NCBI RefSeq assembly: GCF_040581485.1
Contig: NC_090131.1
Span: forward strand, 21,650,532-21,714,531
Length of the DNA stretch: 64,000 nt
Direction: 5' to 3'
Origin: Linepithema humile
Lineage: Eukaryota > Arthropoda > Insecta > Hymenoptera > Formicidae
Both the position numbers and the translations under genes were made by a program. The notes under the pieces were generated by a model. That model did not search any database and was not told where the DNA came from. It saw nothing but the letters and a program-made list of their open reading frames with translations. Below, piece by piece: positions 45,041 to 58,906 of the stretch (within the stretch, counting starts at the first letter, position 1; each line of letters opens with the position of its first letter).

Positions 45041-45850
45041 GACCACCTGTGGAAGCAGCCGGTAGCTACTACTTCTTGTTTGCCGTTTGTGCGCATACCT
45101 CTACCCACCACTTATACGTAGTACGTATTACGTAGGCGAACCGCCAACCGATGACCGCGGTCACGGCTACCTCCGAAATTACGTTCTTGGTTCCCTCTGA
45201 ATCCGCGCTTCGCGCCGTAATCCTGACGAGACACCGCGGTATTCGGCGCGTCGGGCAGCTTAGGTGTTACAGGCGCATAGATAACATAACATTCTCCTGA
45301 TATTCAATCTTCTGGATACAATTCAGCGGTCGTCGGCTCCATCCGGACAGCGTTAATTCACTGTGCAAACTAAAAGTACGTCTATGATACATCACAACTG
45401 GAATTCGAATTCATTAGACTCGCATTTTAATATTAGACTTTACTATTTACACTTTGCGATTCGAGGAACAATAGAGTTGAGTAGAATGTTATTCATTTCG
45501 CGTTTCGAAATTGTTTTTTTTTTTTTAAGTATCAAAATTAAGTGGGGAATATATACAATACTGAAAATACAGTCTACAATTTTAAACACAATAAAAATAA
45601 AAAAATATACTGAAGAAAGAAATAATTTGATATAATTAGCGTTTACATTTATAACATGGATCTATTATTAGTTTATACACGTCGTCTAACAGTGCGTTTG
45701 ACAACAGCGCAAAAAAACAGTTATAAAATTGCACGAGGGCATTGAAGGATTAAGTAATCGTGCAGCGTATGATTCGGGGTTACTTATTTCGCGATAAATA
45801 TATTTATCAACGTCGAAGGACCAAATGGACCGGTGGATCAGATAACATTG

Positions 45851-45876
45851 GACGAGGTGCACCTTTGCACCTCGTC
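45851..45876. repeat. Perfect 11-bp hairpin with 4-base loop
   Basis: GACGAGGTGCA (45851-45861), loop CCTT, TGCACCTCGTC (45866-45876). The arms contain CACCT, a zinc-finger/E-box-like core. Confidence 0.88.
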
Positions 45877-48093
45877 GCACCGACAAAATTAGCCATGTGT
45901 CTGGACACAACAACCGTGCCCGGGTTCTCTCTCTCCACGCTCGCTCGCGTATCACCATAGGTGTAATATAGCCGCCGCTTAATAGTACTACGGCCATTCA
46001 TGCGGCGGGCGCGCCACCGCCGCCGGCTTAGCACTCTATTAATCACGGATTATTATTCACGCGGTCGCGTGGCGCTTTTAACGTCCGCCGTGCCTTTTAG
46101 CGACTTACGTCGCTCTCTCGCGCCTCTCGCTTTTCTCTCCTCTTTCTGTGCGCAACCGTCGTTTTCTTCTTCTTCTGGCCGCCCCTGAAAACCAGACCAC
46201 TGATTCTTTCCGGTTCCTCTCTCGGTCGCGCCTCATTAATCGGCACGTGGGCAGAGGCACAAGATCGAGCGGCGCGCATGTCGCCGGCAAAAAAGATTGG
46301 CGATAAAAGCGGCGAGAGAGCAAGGGAAGGAGAAAGAGAGAGACGCACCGGCGCGGTCTCCGCTTAATTGGTTTCACGGCGGTATTTATCGCGCAACATT
46401 GTCGGAGATAATGGCCGGTATGAATAAGGAAAAGCATTTGCTCTCTCGCCACTCGCTTCGAGAGTGTTTCCTTTCGAGTGAGAGACCCTTACCCGCCGGG
46501 CAAGCGCGAAAAAATGGAGTAATGAGTCACGGACAAAGGCTTCCGTGGCGGGAATTGAGCTTCTTGACCGCAACCACGTGTTTGCTAATTGACACCGCCG
46601 CTCAGTACACACATCGCCGCGGAATATTTAGAATAAATTTAGAATATGTTCCGATCGTACAGCATCATTACGTTTTATTTATATACGGTATTACACATGA
46701 TACACGGGTATTAATGCGGAATATTTCGCCACATGGTTTCTCTGTGACATATATTATTTATATATACATTTTTTTTTATTTTAAAATATACACATATCGC
46801 AGCTTCCCAGCTCGATCCGGTAATATATATGATTTCGCAGCATTCGCTTCATGTCAAAAGTATTAGCGATTTTTATTGGTGCGCTCTTCGAGCGTGCATA
46901 TCCAGAGCGAGATTTCATTTCGACCATTTGCTTTATTTACCGTGCGATTCACATTTGGTTGGATTTTTGCTACTTATTGAACGGACTGTTTTTCTTCGGG
47001 TTTGGAAACTTTCGTATTTATCGGACAATAGATCTCATTTCTTGCTGGCTTTCCGGTATGCAGTTCAAATTTGTTCGCAGAGTCGAAGTTTCTGCAAAGT
47101 TGGCCGTTGTACGAATGGAGATACTAATTGTAAGACGGCAAATCGAGTGATTGGTTTTCGCGCGTATTTTATCGTCCCGTAATTTCTTCATTGTGCACCC
47201 TCTCGACGACGTTCGAATCTCGTTGTTATGCGCGATATCTGTTTTGTTCCGGCATCTTAATTCGGCTAATTGGCGCGGCGTGACTATATCGCGCGGTATC
47301 GCGTATTTTTATCTGCCGATTATTATTCAAGACGCGCCCGTCTTCGCACTCCGAACGAGCACGGATGATAGCTTTATTTCTGGAACGACATGTAGCGTCC
47401 GCATTCTGTTCTCGGCGAAGCGATCAACTTTTTGCGAAGAATTCGACGAGTGTCATTAATTATTGCGGCGACTCGTCGTCTCGTGAGCGCCGCCGATATC
47501 GGCGCTGCCCGATACAACATTTTTGACATAAAAGAAAAGAACTCGACGTGAATAATATTGATGCGAGATGTTTGCAAGTAAGTGCTTAATTAAATTGCGC
47601 AGTCCGACATTTATTATAAGATTCTTCGAAAGCATTGCTGCTTTAGTGAAATATACCACCGATGTGTTCGATAAATTTGTTAACGCTTTCAACAAATTCG
47701 GACAACGTTTTTTTCTCTTTGAACAAATTTGCATAAAACGCTTTTATTAGCAGAGTCGGATTCAAAGTTGCGAATAATTTTCCGCCGCATCGCGTTCGAT
47801 GTTTCACGCAACTGTTTTTTTTTCGCTCGTTTGTGATTTCAACACATTGCGCATTTCTCTTCGTGCCTGAGCACCATTTCACGAAGGCTGACTGTTTGCG
47901 ACTCGCGGAATCTTTAAAGAACCGTGTCGCGGTAATTAATTCGTACGCTTCCGTCGCTCCATTTCCGTGGAAGGAAGGAGAGATCCGCATTTGACGTCTT
48001 GAGATAGCCTGGTCGTGCGTCACTGCTGCGTCTCATTAATTTAACGAATACAGTCGTATGTATGTACGGAATGGACGGACGCGTGCCACTCGG

Positions 48094-48122
48094 TTAATTG
48101 ACGCTTAATTGGCCGTAATTAA
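48094..48122. promoter_or_regulatory. Cluster of three helically phased TAATT homeodomain-type sites
   Basis: TAATT begins at 48095, 48106 and 48116, spacings of 11 and 10 bases, so all three face the same side of the helix. The last lies in the palindrome-like TAATTAAG. More TTAATT/ATTAA sites occur within 100 bases upstream. It fits a homeodomain-bound enhancer; nothing in the sequence proves binding. Confidence 0.45.
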
Positions 48123-51100
48123 GTTAACTCTGGCGACATATGGGCGCGGTCCCCGCGGAGATTGGCCGGCCGCACGCGCGCGCTCGCAAGCAGACTTAAG
48201 CAATTAGCGCGGGCAAAACTGAAACGCGGTCAAGTTTCTATGCCGCGTGAATGCGATTCGGTATGTGCCGCTAGATCATCGTTTCTCTTCCGTCTCGAAA
48301 AGTCTGTCTTTTGTATCGTGGCGTTGCAATTCCTCGTACAAGAGCTTTACATGCCTTTGCTTCCACAGCTGCGAAATTGCGGTCGGAATAATCAGGTATT
48401 GCTATTTTTAATTCATTATACATACAATGGTATATATGTATTCGTGTGAGCACGGTGAATAGTTATTAACTGAAATAGAAGAATATTGTAGACACGCAAC
48501 TTTCTAAGTCGCTTGTTCTTTCTAGTATTGGAGTGCTTCACAAAATGCAGCTACAGGCTTAGGAATTACATTAGCACAAAAGTAAAAGAAATTTAAATGA
48601 ACATTTGGCTTCATTCCTTCTGATTTTTAAATAAGAAATATATTTCAGTAATTCTCAGTAATATATGGAGATATTATACAAATGAAGAAAAGATACATTT
48701 TGTGAAACAATTTAATTTTCTGCAGTTTTTTTCTCCTCATTTTCATATCAGTGTAAAGTTGTTTTTTAAATTACATTTTTATTTAATTTTTCATTATACA
48801 TTTTAAACGTTAAACTAACATAACTTACGCAAATAATTCTTGCGCATTACAATTAATGTACGTACAACAATAGGCAATTATGGTTGACGTATTTGAACGA
48901 TATAATGTTATATAATGAGACGTATACATATAACAGACACATGCAGGATTTAAAATTACGAAAATAAGTCGAATATGCATCGTTGTATCAAAACACGTCC
49001 TTATATTGTCGGCGACACGCATGAAGTTTGCGTGAGACGTAATCGTACCTGTGGGGCCACGCGTGATCGATCGTCGAACCGTGGATATTTCGGGCAACAC
49101 GCTCGCGCGTCGCATCGATCAAGGATACGAATGTAGTGGGATACTTGGAACGAAGGGGGAGGGGGGGTGAGGACTCGGCGAGTCAGGGTCACTCGGGAAG
49201 GTGGCGACCTAGCCTTAAATCCCGGCCAGGTAATTCACCTCCACCTTGAATTCCGCCTTCGTGCGTATACGTGTGATCACCTGCCGCTGACGGAGACTGA
49301 CCTTCTGCACACTTTCGCCCCGTTGACTTCGCCGTGAAGCGAATATATTTGCATCTCGTCCGCCATTTTTCGCGTATCTTTCTTTTTTTTTCTTCTTTTT
49401 CCTTTCCTTGACAAAAGACCGGGTATTCGATGTCCTTGGGAGTCCGCCGGCTCTCTCACGGAGAATAGCCGCGCGCGGAATAATTCCGTGTCCTTGCGCG
49501 TACGGAATCCGTTCTTCTCTTTTCTTTCTTTCTTTTTTGTGTGTTTTTTTTCCTCAAGGTATTGCCGTTGACTATTGATACGCGATTCTAGCTCGGTTCT
49601 TTCATATATTTTGATTATTGTCTCCTAGATGATTGATTGCTTTGTGAAGTGACTGAGTGTATATCGATAAAACAAGTGTCCCTTCCCTTCCTGTTTATGA
49701 AAAAGTAATATTTCTTAGTCGGATAATAAGTTGTTAATTTAAGGAAGAAACTTCCTACTTGAAAAATTAATTGCAATCATTAATTTCATTATTATATTTT
49801 ATAGCAGCATGTTAATTATGTTACTATATTTACCTCCGAGAATGAACAAGGACGCATAATATAAAATATTGATTTTAAAGATAATTTCGGCATATTTTAT
49901 TTTCGTTATTTTATGTTGGAACAGTTATGTTCGAGAAGTTTATCTTGTATGACTATAAAAAAGCTCTTTGTGACGGTTATCGTATATTAGTCTCTGCTTC
50001 GAGGAAGTCTTGGAACAAGGAAATGAATCATGCTCGTCTATCTTATAATTGATAAGCTTCGGTAAAGATTGGTCGATATATTATCTGCTAAGTACTTTTA
50101 TGTATTACAATAAGTATATTGCGTTAGTATGCCGATTAATTTGCGATTAAATTTCCGTGGTTGAAATTCGAAGGATGGAAGATCCGAACAATATCTTATA
50201 CAAATGATAAGACATTACTTAACTGATTATAAATCTCGGCTCTTCTTTTACCGTGACGCTGGGTAATCATTAATGTTAAAAATACAAACATTACAACAGG
50301 AAGAAATTAGAGTCATTAGTCGATATTATCTTCTAAGTAATGAATTTTTAATACCGTACATTGCTGTTGTGTATGCGTTCATGATAACGAAATAACACTT
50401 TAGCGGCCACGCTCAAAGTGAAGGAAATTCGCCCGAGTACCGGAAGGCCGTTCGTTATACTCGGCCGCTTTTCGGCCGGTGAGAATTCGCGCGTTTTCCT
50501 CGTTCACCACGAATACGTCGGATAAAAAGTCGCGGATAATGTCTCTCCGCAACTATTTAATGCGGTCGCCGTGCCGTCGCCAAAGAGGATTTAATCAGCA
50601 TTTCTCGGCGCGCGCAAACCTACGTTTTCACCCCTCGGGGGTTCCTTTTAGATCCCTCCGACAGCTAACCGAACCCACTCTCTCTCTCTCTCCCTCTCTC
50701 TTTCTCCTTGGCAACGTGTATACATAAATGCGAGGGATCATCAGGCCTCCGTCGCCGACGTCACCGCCGCAAAAGTCGAGTAGTACGCCCGGTCGAGATT
50801 CTTGGCTGGAAATTTCCAACGGATGCCGGATTATTACTTTGCCGGGCGGTGGCGGGGGTGCGATGCGGCACGGCGTGTCAACCACGTCTTCGTCTTCAAA
50901 GACGCGCGGGATTCGACGGCGTTGAACTCGCGGCTTTGCCCGCTCGAAGAGACGACATCGGAAGCCGCGAGCGGACGCTAACTGGGAGGAAATTCTCAAA
51001 TCCGCTTAACAACTCTCGATAATCGCAGTCGCCACTTCCGTTTCGAAACTTCTCTGACCCCCTTTCCCCGGCCCGGTCCGCTGTCCTTTTTTTTTTTTTT

Positions 51101-54100
51101 TTCATCCTGTTGTTGACGCGCTTAATTCCCACACGCTCCCACGAGAGAACCCTCGTCTTTCTCATTCTCTGTCGCCATCCTGCCGTCTCTCTTGCTCTTT
51201 CAAACTGTTTGTCTTCTCATCTTCCGCCCGCGCACCGCGCTCCCGATAATTGGCAGGAAAGCAGACGTTTTGTTTCGGGTCCGCACCGTCTAGCGGTATA
51301 AAAATTCGGCCGGTTTCTCGAGATGTAGATGCGTTCTCGGAAGCGAGCTGTGAGCCTCTCGCCCGGCATCGGGGGGGCATCGCGGGCACTCAGCCCAGGT
51401 GAGGGAGAACGCGGCGGGTTAGCGTAGCGCGGGGGCGGGTGGGAGAGGGAGATCTCGCGGAGGACCAGCCGATCCTCATGTAAAACCGGGCAAAGTTTTG
51501 TCGCGCGGCGTTCCGCGCCCGGCGGCAATAGCATTGTCCGATGGTGCAAAAGTTCACGTCGCCCTCCGGCGGAGCAACTATTGTCCTTTGTTGCGGCATC
51601 GTCTGTCTCCCTCTTTTTCTCTCATTCTCTCCTCGGAAAAGAGAAGAGATCCTTTCTATCCTCCGCATCCACCGTTCTCCTTTCTCCTCCTCTTTCCCCT
51701 TCTCTTTGCAGCCCTTTCTTTTTCTTTCTTGTCTCTCCGTATTTCTACCTACTCTTCGCCGCCTCTTACGCTTGTTTGTTTCCACGCGCTTTAACGAATT
51801 CCGACCTTCGCGAGACGTAACGGCGTTACGTCGTTCATCGCGGTTGGCCCTGCTCGGTCTCGCCGATCGATCCCGCGCGAATAATGCAAACGCTTGGATC
51901 CAGACACGCTCCGGGATGACCCGCGGTCGATCTTCCGGGCGTCGCCGACGCGACGCCGTTTATGATCGCCGGTGCTTTATCGCGGCGGACGCCATGCCGG
52001 GAAAATATAATTATCGGCGATGCTTAATGCACGCGCGAAGCGTGACCCACATTCGGATTCGGGTTCGGCGTTATCGGGAAAGTCGTCGCGAGTGGAAGCG
52101 CGTAAAGCGTGGTCGCGTGGAAACGCATACGAGATTATTGCGTCGCGATAGCACTAAAGAACTGGGTGCGGACGTTGTAATCTGTCTGTCCCTTCGTAAT
52201 AACAATAATGAAAATTTATACTAATGATAAATGTGTAAATAGATTGCATGTCGATGTATCACAACGAAGATATTTAATTAATTTTACAAAGTTAGTATTT
52301 TACAAAGATAGTTTTACAAAATCTCGGACGATTCTATAGAATCGCTATGTTGACGAACGCAAAAACTTTAAATGTTTTATAATCATCTGTGATTATATAA
52401 AATCTTAAGTGGGTAAGCTCTTCAAATAGCTACATCTTGCAATATCGAAGTTTCTACAGCAAGGAGTTTCTATTACAACAAATGTCGCAATAAAGTTGGA
52501 GAGATTCAATCACCGATTCATACATCGTAGTTCTGAGAATTCAGTGAATCCTGTTTCACGCGAGTTCTTCAGCCGCAAACTATTTTCTAATTTAATTTAT
52601 ACGATTACGCTCGTCACAGATGCAGCATCGTGTTGCAAACACAATTTAATTGCACTTTGTCTAACGACCGACTAGCGGACAAGTATCGCCTCTTAATTTA
52701 AAACTACTGCGATTACTTAACGCCCGTAATTGTAACGCGTGTAATACTCTTTCTTTTTTTGTCTGCATTTCCATCTAGCTTTTTTTATTGCCGCCTGGGT
52801 AGGCGGGTGCTAGCACCAGGTTTAGAAACAGTTTAATTTATATAAATCATAATTTAGAAGCGTAGCGCTCATTAAAAGATGTCATTTTGAAGTGAAAAAG
52901 TTCTTCTCGATGAAAAATATTGAAATTAATATAAAGTACACACACGTTCCTTGTTCCGAGGAATGCAGCGAAACGGATGGAGAAAAGCGCGCGGGAAATT
53001 CGAGAGCTGGTATCGCTACTGCTTTTTCGAAGCTTTAATTCCGCTCTCCGCGGCGCCGCCGGTAAGGAAAATATGGAAAATCGTTATAAGAAACGCGGGA
53101 AATATAGGACTTCCATCTAGCTCGGGCGGCGATGATATTGTCCGCTCTCGTGAGCCAACCGTGAAACTATTGTCCCGCGATCTTTCGTTCTCTCCGTAGT
53201 GGTTTCCGTCGTTTGTGCGCCGTTTGCGCGTCGCCCGTCGCAATATTTTACCCACCTCCGTTAAAGGGCAACGCGGTACGGGCAGCCGCCCACCCCGAGC
53301 GGATCCGCATCGCGCGAGCCCCGGATAAATAAATGAAAAATGGAAATAATTAAAAAGCCTTTTTAACATTCGCAAAGGATTCTCCTCCGTGTCTTTTGAT
53401 TACTCGGTTGCGTATCCGCGTGTCCATTCGCGAGTCTCGTTTTTGCTACGTATGGTACCGCCATCGCGCGCGATTCGTAGAGTAAACTAGTTTTCTCGGA
53501 GCTTTCCATTTCCTCTTCCTCTCTCTCTATTCTATTTTAATATTTTGTCCGTTTCCAATTCCGCGCTTGTTCCGCGAGATGAGAAAGAGTTACGTCAAAG
53601 GGCACGGTCGCATCGGCGGAGTTCATTTTTTTGCGATAATTAGCAGCAAATAGCCTTTTATGGTGCTTATTTGCACGTATTCGCATCGCAGAAACATGTT
53701 TGCATGTTATATATATATGATCCGCAATATACATTTTTTATATTCTCTTTCAACAATTATTACGGATTTGGTAGATATGCTTCAAACGCATTGCGATTAA
53801 ACTATTATATTTTTATTACGGTCTGTGTTCTGCACAAATTTTAATATATTTTTAACATTTTGTATTCCTTTTATTATATTTTAAAATATTCAATATTATT
53901 TTTAAATTATTTTTCTAATTTTTTATTTTTTCCAATCTTCTTATTTTTAATATCACGACTTGACGTTCGAATTTACGCGAGCAGCGATTGATTCGCGCTC
54001 GACGGTTCCCGCTTCACCCCTTCTTGTTACAACGACGCTCCCGCTTTTTTTCCACGGAGAAATTCGGTCAACCGTATTCATGTCCGCGCTTTTTCGATGC

Positions 54101-54317
54101 CTCCGAGGATCTATTGCGTCGCCGGCGGTTTTTTGTCTCCCTTTTTCCCGATGTTCGGACCGATCCCTTGTCAATAGCATTGCTGCTCGTTAATACCTCG
54201 TCCGGCCAATAGTTCCTCTGCGGCTTTTCGCCCTTCTCTTCCTCTCTCTCTTTCTCTTTCTCTTTCTGTCCTCCCCTATCTCTCTTTTCCCCCGTTACTA
54301 ACTTCTCTTCCCCCCTT

Positions 54318-54319
<2 letters not shown>

Positions 54320-54354
<35 letters not shown>
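54320..54354 (+). repeat. (CT)n microsatellite
   Basis: About 17 CT units after a pyrimidine-rich lead-in starting near 54236. Confidence 0.9.
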
Positions 54355-54358
<4 letters not shown>

Positions 54359-54846
54359 ACACCTACGCGCCGACACCATGTACATGCCCCATCGGATACG
54401 TGTGTTTATATATAACATTATATACGGGCGCGTGTTGGTCCACATATCTATGGCTTATGTATGAAATATGCACGTTATATATACACGGTGTACTCGCTTC
54501 GGATGTGTACCCCCGGTGGTGGTGAAGAAAGTAAACGACACGCGTACTTCGACCCTTTACGCGGGCGTCCCGCACGCAGAAACACGTTGGGAGATCTTTC
54601 TTTGGTGTACCTGATTAAATTTAATTGCGCACCCCCGCGAGTCTTATATCGAGCGAAACGGGTGTAATTTACCGGAGCGCGGAGCACCCTCTTTACGTTA
54701 CATTGTGCGTCGCCCGGGTCTCCCGCTTCCGCGATTTCACGTGTCTCGCTTTATCGAAGCTGTTCGATCAGTCTGGATCGCGAAGTGTCGTCGCGCGATT
54801 GTTCTTCTATGCGATTTTTGACGACGTAGGCGTGTCTTTGCGGAAG

Positions 54847-54855
54847 GAGAGAGAA

Positions 54856-54888
<33 letters not shown>

Positions 54889-54889
54889 A
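54847..54889 (+). repeat. GA-rich microsatellite
   Basis: Interrupted then pure GA units, opposite in strand sense to the CT run 500 bases upstream. Confidence 0.88.
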
Positions 54890-57800
54890 CGAGAACGAAG
54901 AGACAAGAGACAGATATCTTCCGTCGAATTTTTTTTCGGGGACACCCTGTTTGTGAACGCCTTTCCCTTTTACTACATCCTCCTCCTCCTTCTCTTCCTT
55001 TATGTAACGCGCTTATGTACTACATTATGTGCAGAATACTTTTGTACATGGCCAGTTAGGTATACGAACGGAAGGAGGACGCGGGCGGAGCTGTCGGTGG
55101 CTACACGTTCACGCTCACACTGCGTTCGCGTGCACGGAAACGACGTTGACGACGTACATAAGCGCCGTACGCTCACATATATATGTATATGTACATGCAC
55201 ACGTCGATCGGTGCACTTGTCCGTGCTGCGCGCGTCCCGCAGTGACGCTCAACTGATCCGCCGGCGAAATGGCTAGCGGGATTTTTTTTTGAGAAGTCGA
55301 GATTTTCGAGAGTGATCTCTTCCACTAATTTTCCGCAATGCGCATTTCTGGAAAAGGGATGTTTTTAGTAATAAGTAGAATCAATTGTGTGACAAAAGTA
55401 GGAAATGTGACATATGAATATTTTGAATGATGAACTAATAACTTATAGAACATCAATCAGGAATTACAGAAATATTACGTTTGTTACTCAAATATCATAA
55501 TAGTCTTGATTAACTTTTGAAAAACGTATATTCTGTATTTTCATTTCCGCATGTTGTATATGTTTTATAGAAGAGTACTTTTTTTTTTTTTTATTGCTAC
55601 GCAAAATACAAATTTTGATGTCTTTTAAATTTTTATTTTGCAATTTTCGATCTTATTATCAATTATACAATTTGTTTGCTAAATTGTTTGCGCGCAAATA
55701 TGTTAATTTAGCGCAAATGAGATTCTGTTAATTTTGAGCTTACAATTTTCTACTTAACTGAACAATCTAATATTTATTGCAACGAATCTTTGCAATTGCA
55801 TAACGATGGGCTACGTATAAAAGCTAACATTTGCTTCCGAGTACTTTTGCTTTTGCGATAATTTTTCCACGTGCCTCGTGATATATGATTACATAATGTC
55901 GTGAGGTTTATCGCTTACACATATACTTGCGAACGCGAACGCGTACAGACGCGTGTAAAAATACTTTGACCGTCGTGAAAAAATACTTCGCTTCACGGTA
56001 AATATTGTACCGCAGATGGATAAACAATCGATGTTGATTTATACCGTATCGACTCCTACCTAAATATTACGCGATCGTAACGTACACATATACATGTGTG
56101 CGCATATATGCAGCGTTTAATTTTTTAGTGAAAGACTATCGAAACGCAAGAAAAACGCTCGCCGTTTCGCCGTTGCTTCTTTTGTTATCGTTACGCGCGC
56201 ACTGTTGCATTCCGTTGAAACAATACCGTTGCACTTTTGTCCGCCCGCCTTAATATAACGACGACTTTCGTCACACCAGGACCCGTTACGTCTAGCTTCC
56301 CCGCAATTAGCGAGTTCCTCGAGTGGCGACGGGCCATCGCCTCAGGCGGCACCCCGCGCGCTTACAGCCCTGTGTGTTGCCCCGTAAACTCGGATCGAGA
56401 TTTAAGCGATGTATGCTAATACGGGACTTAGTATGCGCCGCGGTGGCCCCGCATTATGAAGATTTTCAATTTTACGCCGCCGCAACGACGAATAAATATT
56501 TGCCGCGCGCGCGGTACAACGAGGAGGCCCCCATGTTACGACGACTGCGATCCCGCCGCTGATCGTTTGGCTAATGCCATTAACACTTCCCCGGTCACCC
56601 TTTCTCGTTCTTCTTCTCGGACAGCAGCAGCGCGAGATTAATGATCGTCTCTACTGCGGATTTAATTTATTGCGCTTTCCGGAAATGTGAATCGCGAAAG
56701 GATTTAGCTTTCTAGTTGTACGAAGGTTTAAAACGTCGAAAGATAAAATATTAATACTTTGCGTGATTAAAAGTCGCTAAACATATTTTTTTGTAGAGTT
56801 TTTGATATTATCTTTTTCATCATCATTTGACTGAATTATAAGATTATGGTACTTCCTCTAATTTAATACAAGCGCAAGCTTTGGTCGACAGTGCGCGACG
56901 ACGCATGTCGTTGATGACGATAAATGCGGAAAACAGCGTCCTTGGCCGAGGATTGACTTTACCGACGTTATATAATATCGCGTGGTGTCGCATGTTGTTG
57001 CACAGGTTGGTCATGTTAATTATTCATCGAATGTGTCTTTATTTTTTGCTGTCAAAGACGAGATTTCTTAGTCGGAAGGCTCAAGGAGATCGTTTGAGTC
57101 GATAATTCTTTTTAATTATCATCATTAAAATTATGAAGTTGCTTGAATCGAAACTCGTCCTTTGGACGATGCTGAACGCTTTTATCACAATTTCATCACA
57201 GTTATTTTTCTGTTTAAATGTGAAAGCATTCTGATATCACTTTCTATGCTAACGAATATTTATAAAAGTAAAAAAATTTTGTAATTGTTCGAGTGACTTT
57301 CACGCTGAAAACGAGGATAATTCGCGACAGAGTATTTGCAAACATTCGACGTGCGATCAGAAAGGAGCAACATTCCAACATGATAAAATCTTCGAAGCGG
57401 AATATTTCGGTTTCATTTGATCGTATCAGTCAAGTTCTCTGCTGCTTGTTAGAATCGCGGCGCGCCGAGTAACATCCTCACGAAACAATGTGACTTAATA
57501 ACGAAGAATCTGCGCGTGGTAATATCGCCTGAGAAAACTTCTCATTCACCTCGTCGCGACCTTGACGAGGGCGTTTCCGTGAAAATGGTACGCCGCGCGC
57601 GTATCCATCCTCCGCCGTGCGTATCCTTTCTCGCGCCCGCTATTCTCTCCCCTAGGGACACTCGCGTTCGTGTACACAGCGCGAGATACCTATCTCGACG
57701 GCGAATCTATTGGCTAAGAAGTGGGTGTAGCCAGCAAGTTGTAAAACCACAACGACGAAGCCCGCGTGTTCACGAGGAGAGGCCGGTTGTGTTTCACGAA

Positions 57801-58883
57801 AGGCGCTCGGGACCGTTCGCGACCCGTCGTCTCGTTCTCATTCATCGTTTTATGCAACTCCGTGCTTAATCGCCCCGCCCTTTGCCTATGCATAAGTTAA
57901 CTCCCGAGTATTTGTATGGTCGTGTCAAATCGCCGAGTTATGGCGCACGCCCATAAACGTCTCTTCGACAATTGTTTCGCACGATTCGTCTTCGTGCTAT
58001 TTTTAATAGCCGCGCAATTTTTATCCTACCGATGGACGCGAACGTTGCCGGTATTTTTAAACGCCATACAAAGTCATGCGTTTCTTAACGTGCGAGTAAA
58101 ATATTAATTGTGTCTTGAATTAACTTACTTGAAAATTAGTCATTAATAAATGATGAATATTTAGCGAATTACTTCTCGTCGATATCATCGTATTCCGTCT
58201 CGGCTAGCTGATAGTATTATCGGGTGTCGCGTAACGCTGATACGGTCAATCGACGTGGACCCAAATTAGGGGGTTGTGACATCCTCGTTATCATTACTGC
58301 GAAGCGGTAACTTAGTTAGTCTTCGCAATTACGCGCGATGTCGATGAAAAGGCCGGCGTTCTCGCTGCACATCGGACCTCTTTTGCCTACGCGAGTCTCA
58401 CGAATGCACTGAACGTTATTACATTAAGGCTCCCTTTGCGAAATGCCACGCTTTGCAATTACGAAAAACTCGCCTCCGACGATGACTTGTAATATGGAGT
58501 TGGAATTTCAATTAGAAAAATATCGAAGATATTTCCGGCGCGGAACCGCAATGAGCTTCAAAATATCACAGTGATCTAGGTTGCTGCAAATTATGTATTA
58601 ATTTGCATAAAAATTGTATTTATTCAATAATTCTGAAATCAAATAAGTCACTTAAAAGAAAAATAGAGGACAGAAGAAAATGTTACATCTTGGAGTTATT
58701 TCTTGAATCGCAAGACGATGTCGTTCTCGTTTCAAGCTATCAATAAAGCTGGATATTAATTTCCGAGTAAATCGACCGTATCTCAATGACGCGCTGCGCT
58801 TTCACTTTTGCTTTACGAAACTGAATGAAACCTATGAAATTGTTCGGTAAGCTTTCGCCGTTGCTTTCCCGCAAATTGGAACG

Positions 58884-58906
58884 AGCTCGCTCGCTCGCTC
58901 GCTCGC
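58884..58906 (+). repeat. (GCTC)n tetranucleotide repeat
   Basis: Over five units of CTCG/GCTC, the complement of the repeat at 25455-25479. Confidence 0.85.

Noticed and set aside
51541..52224. 227-codon plus-strand ORF
   Set aside because: Pyrimidine-rich and CpG-rich sequence gives Ser/Phe/Arg-rich translations in several frames; no recognisable protein.
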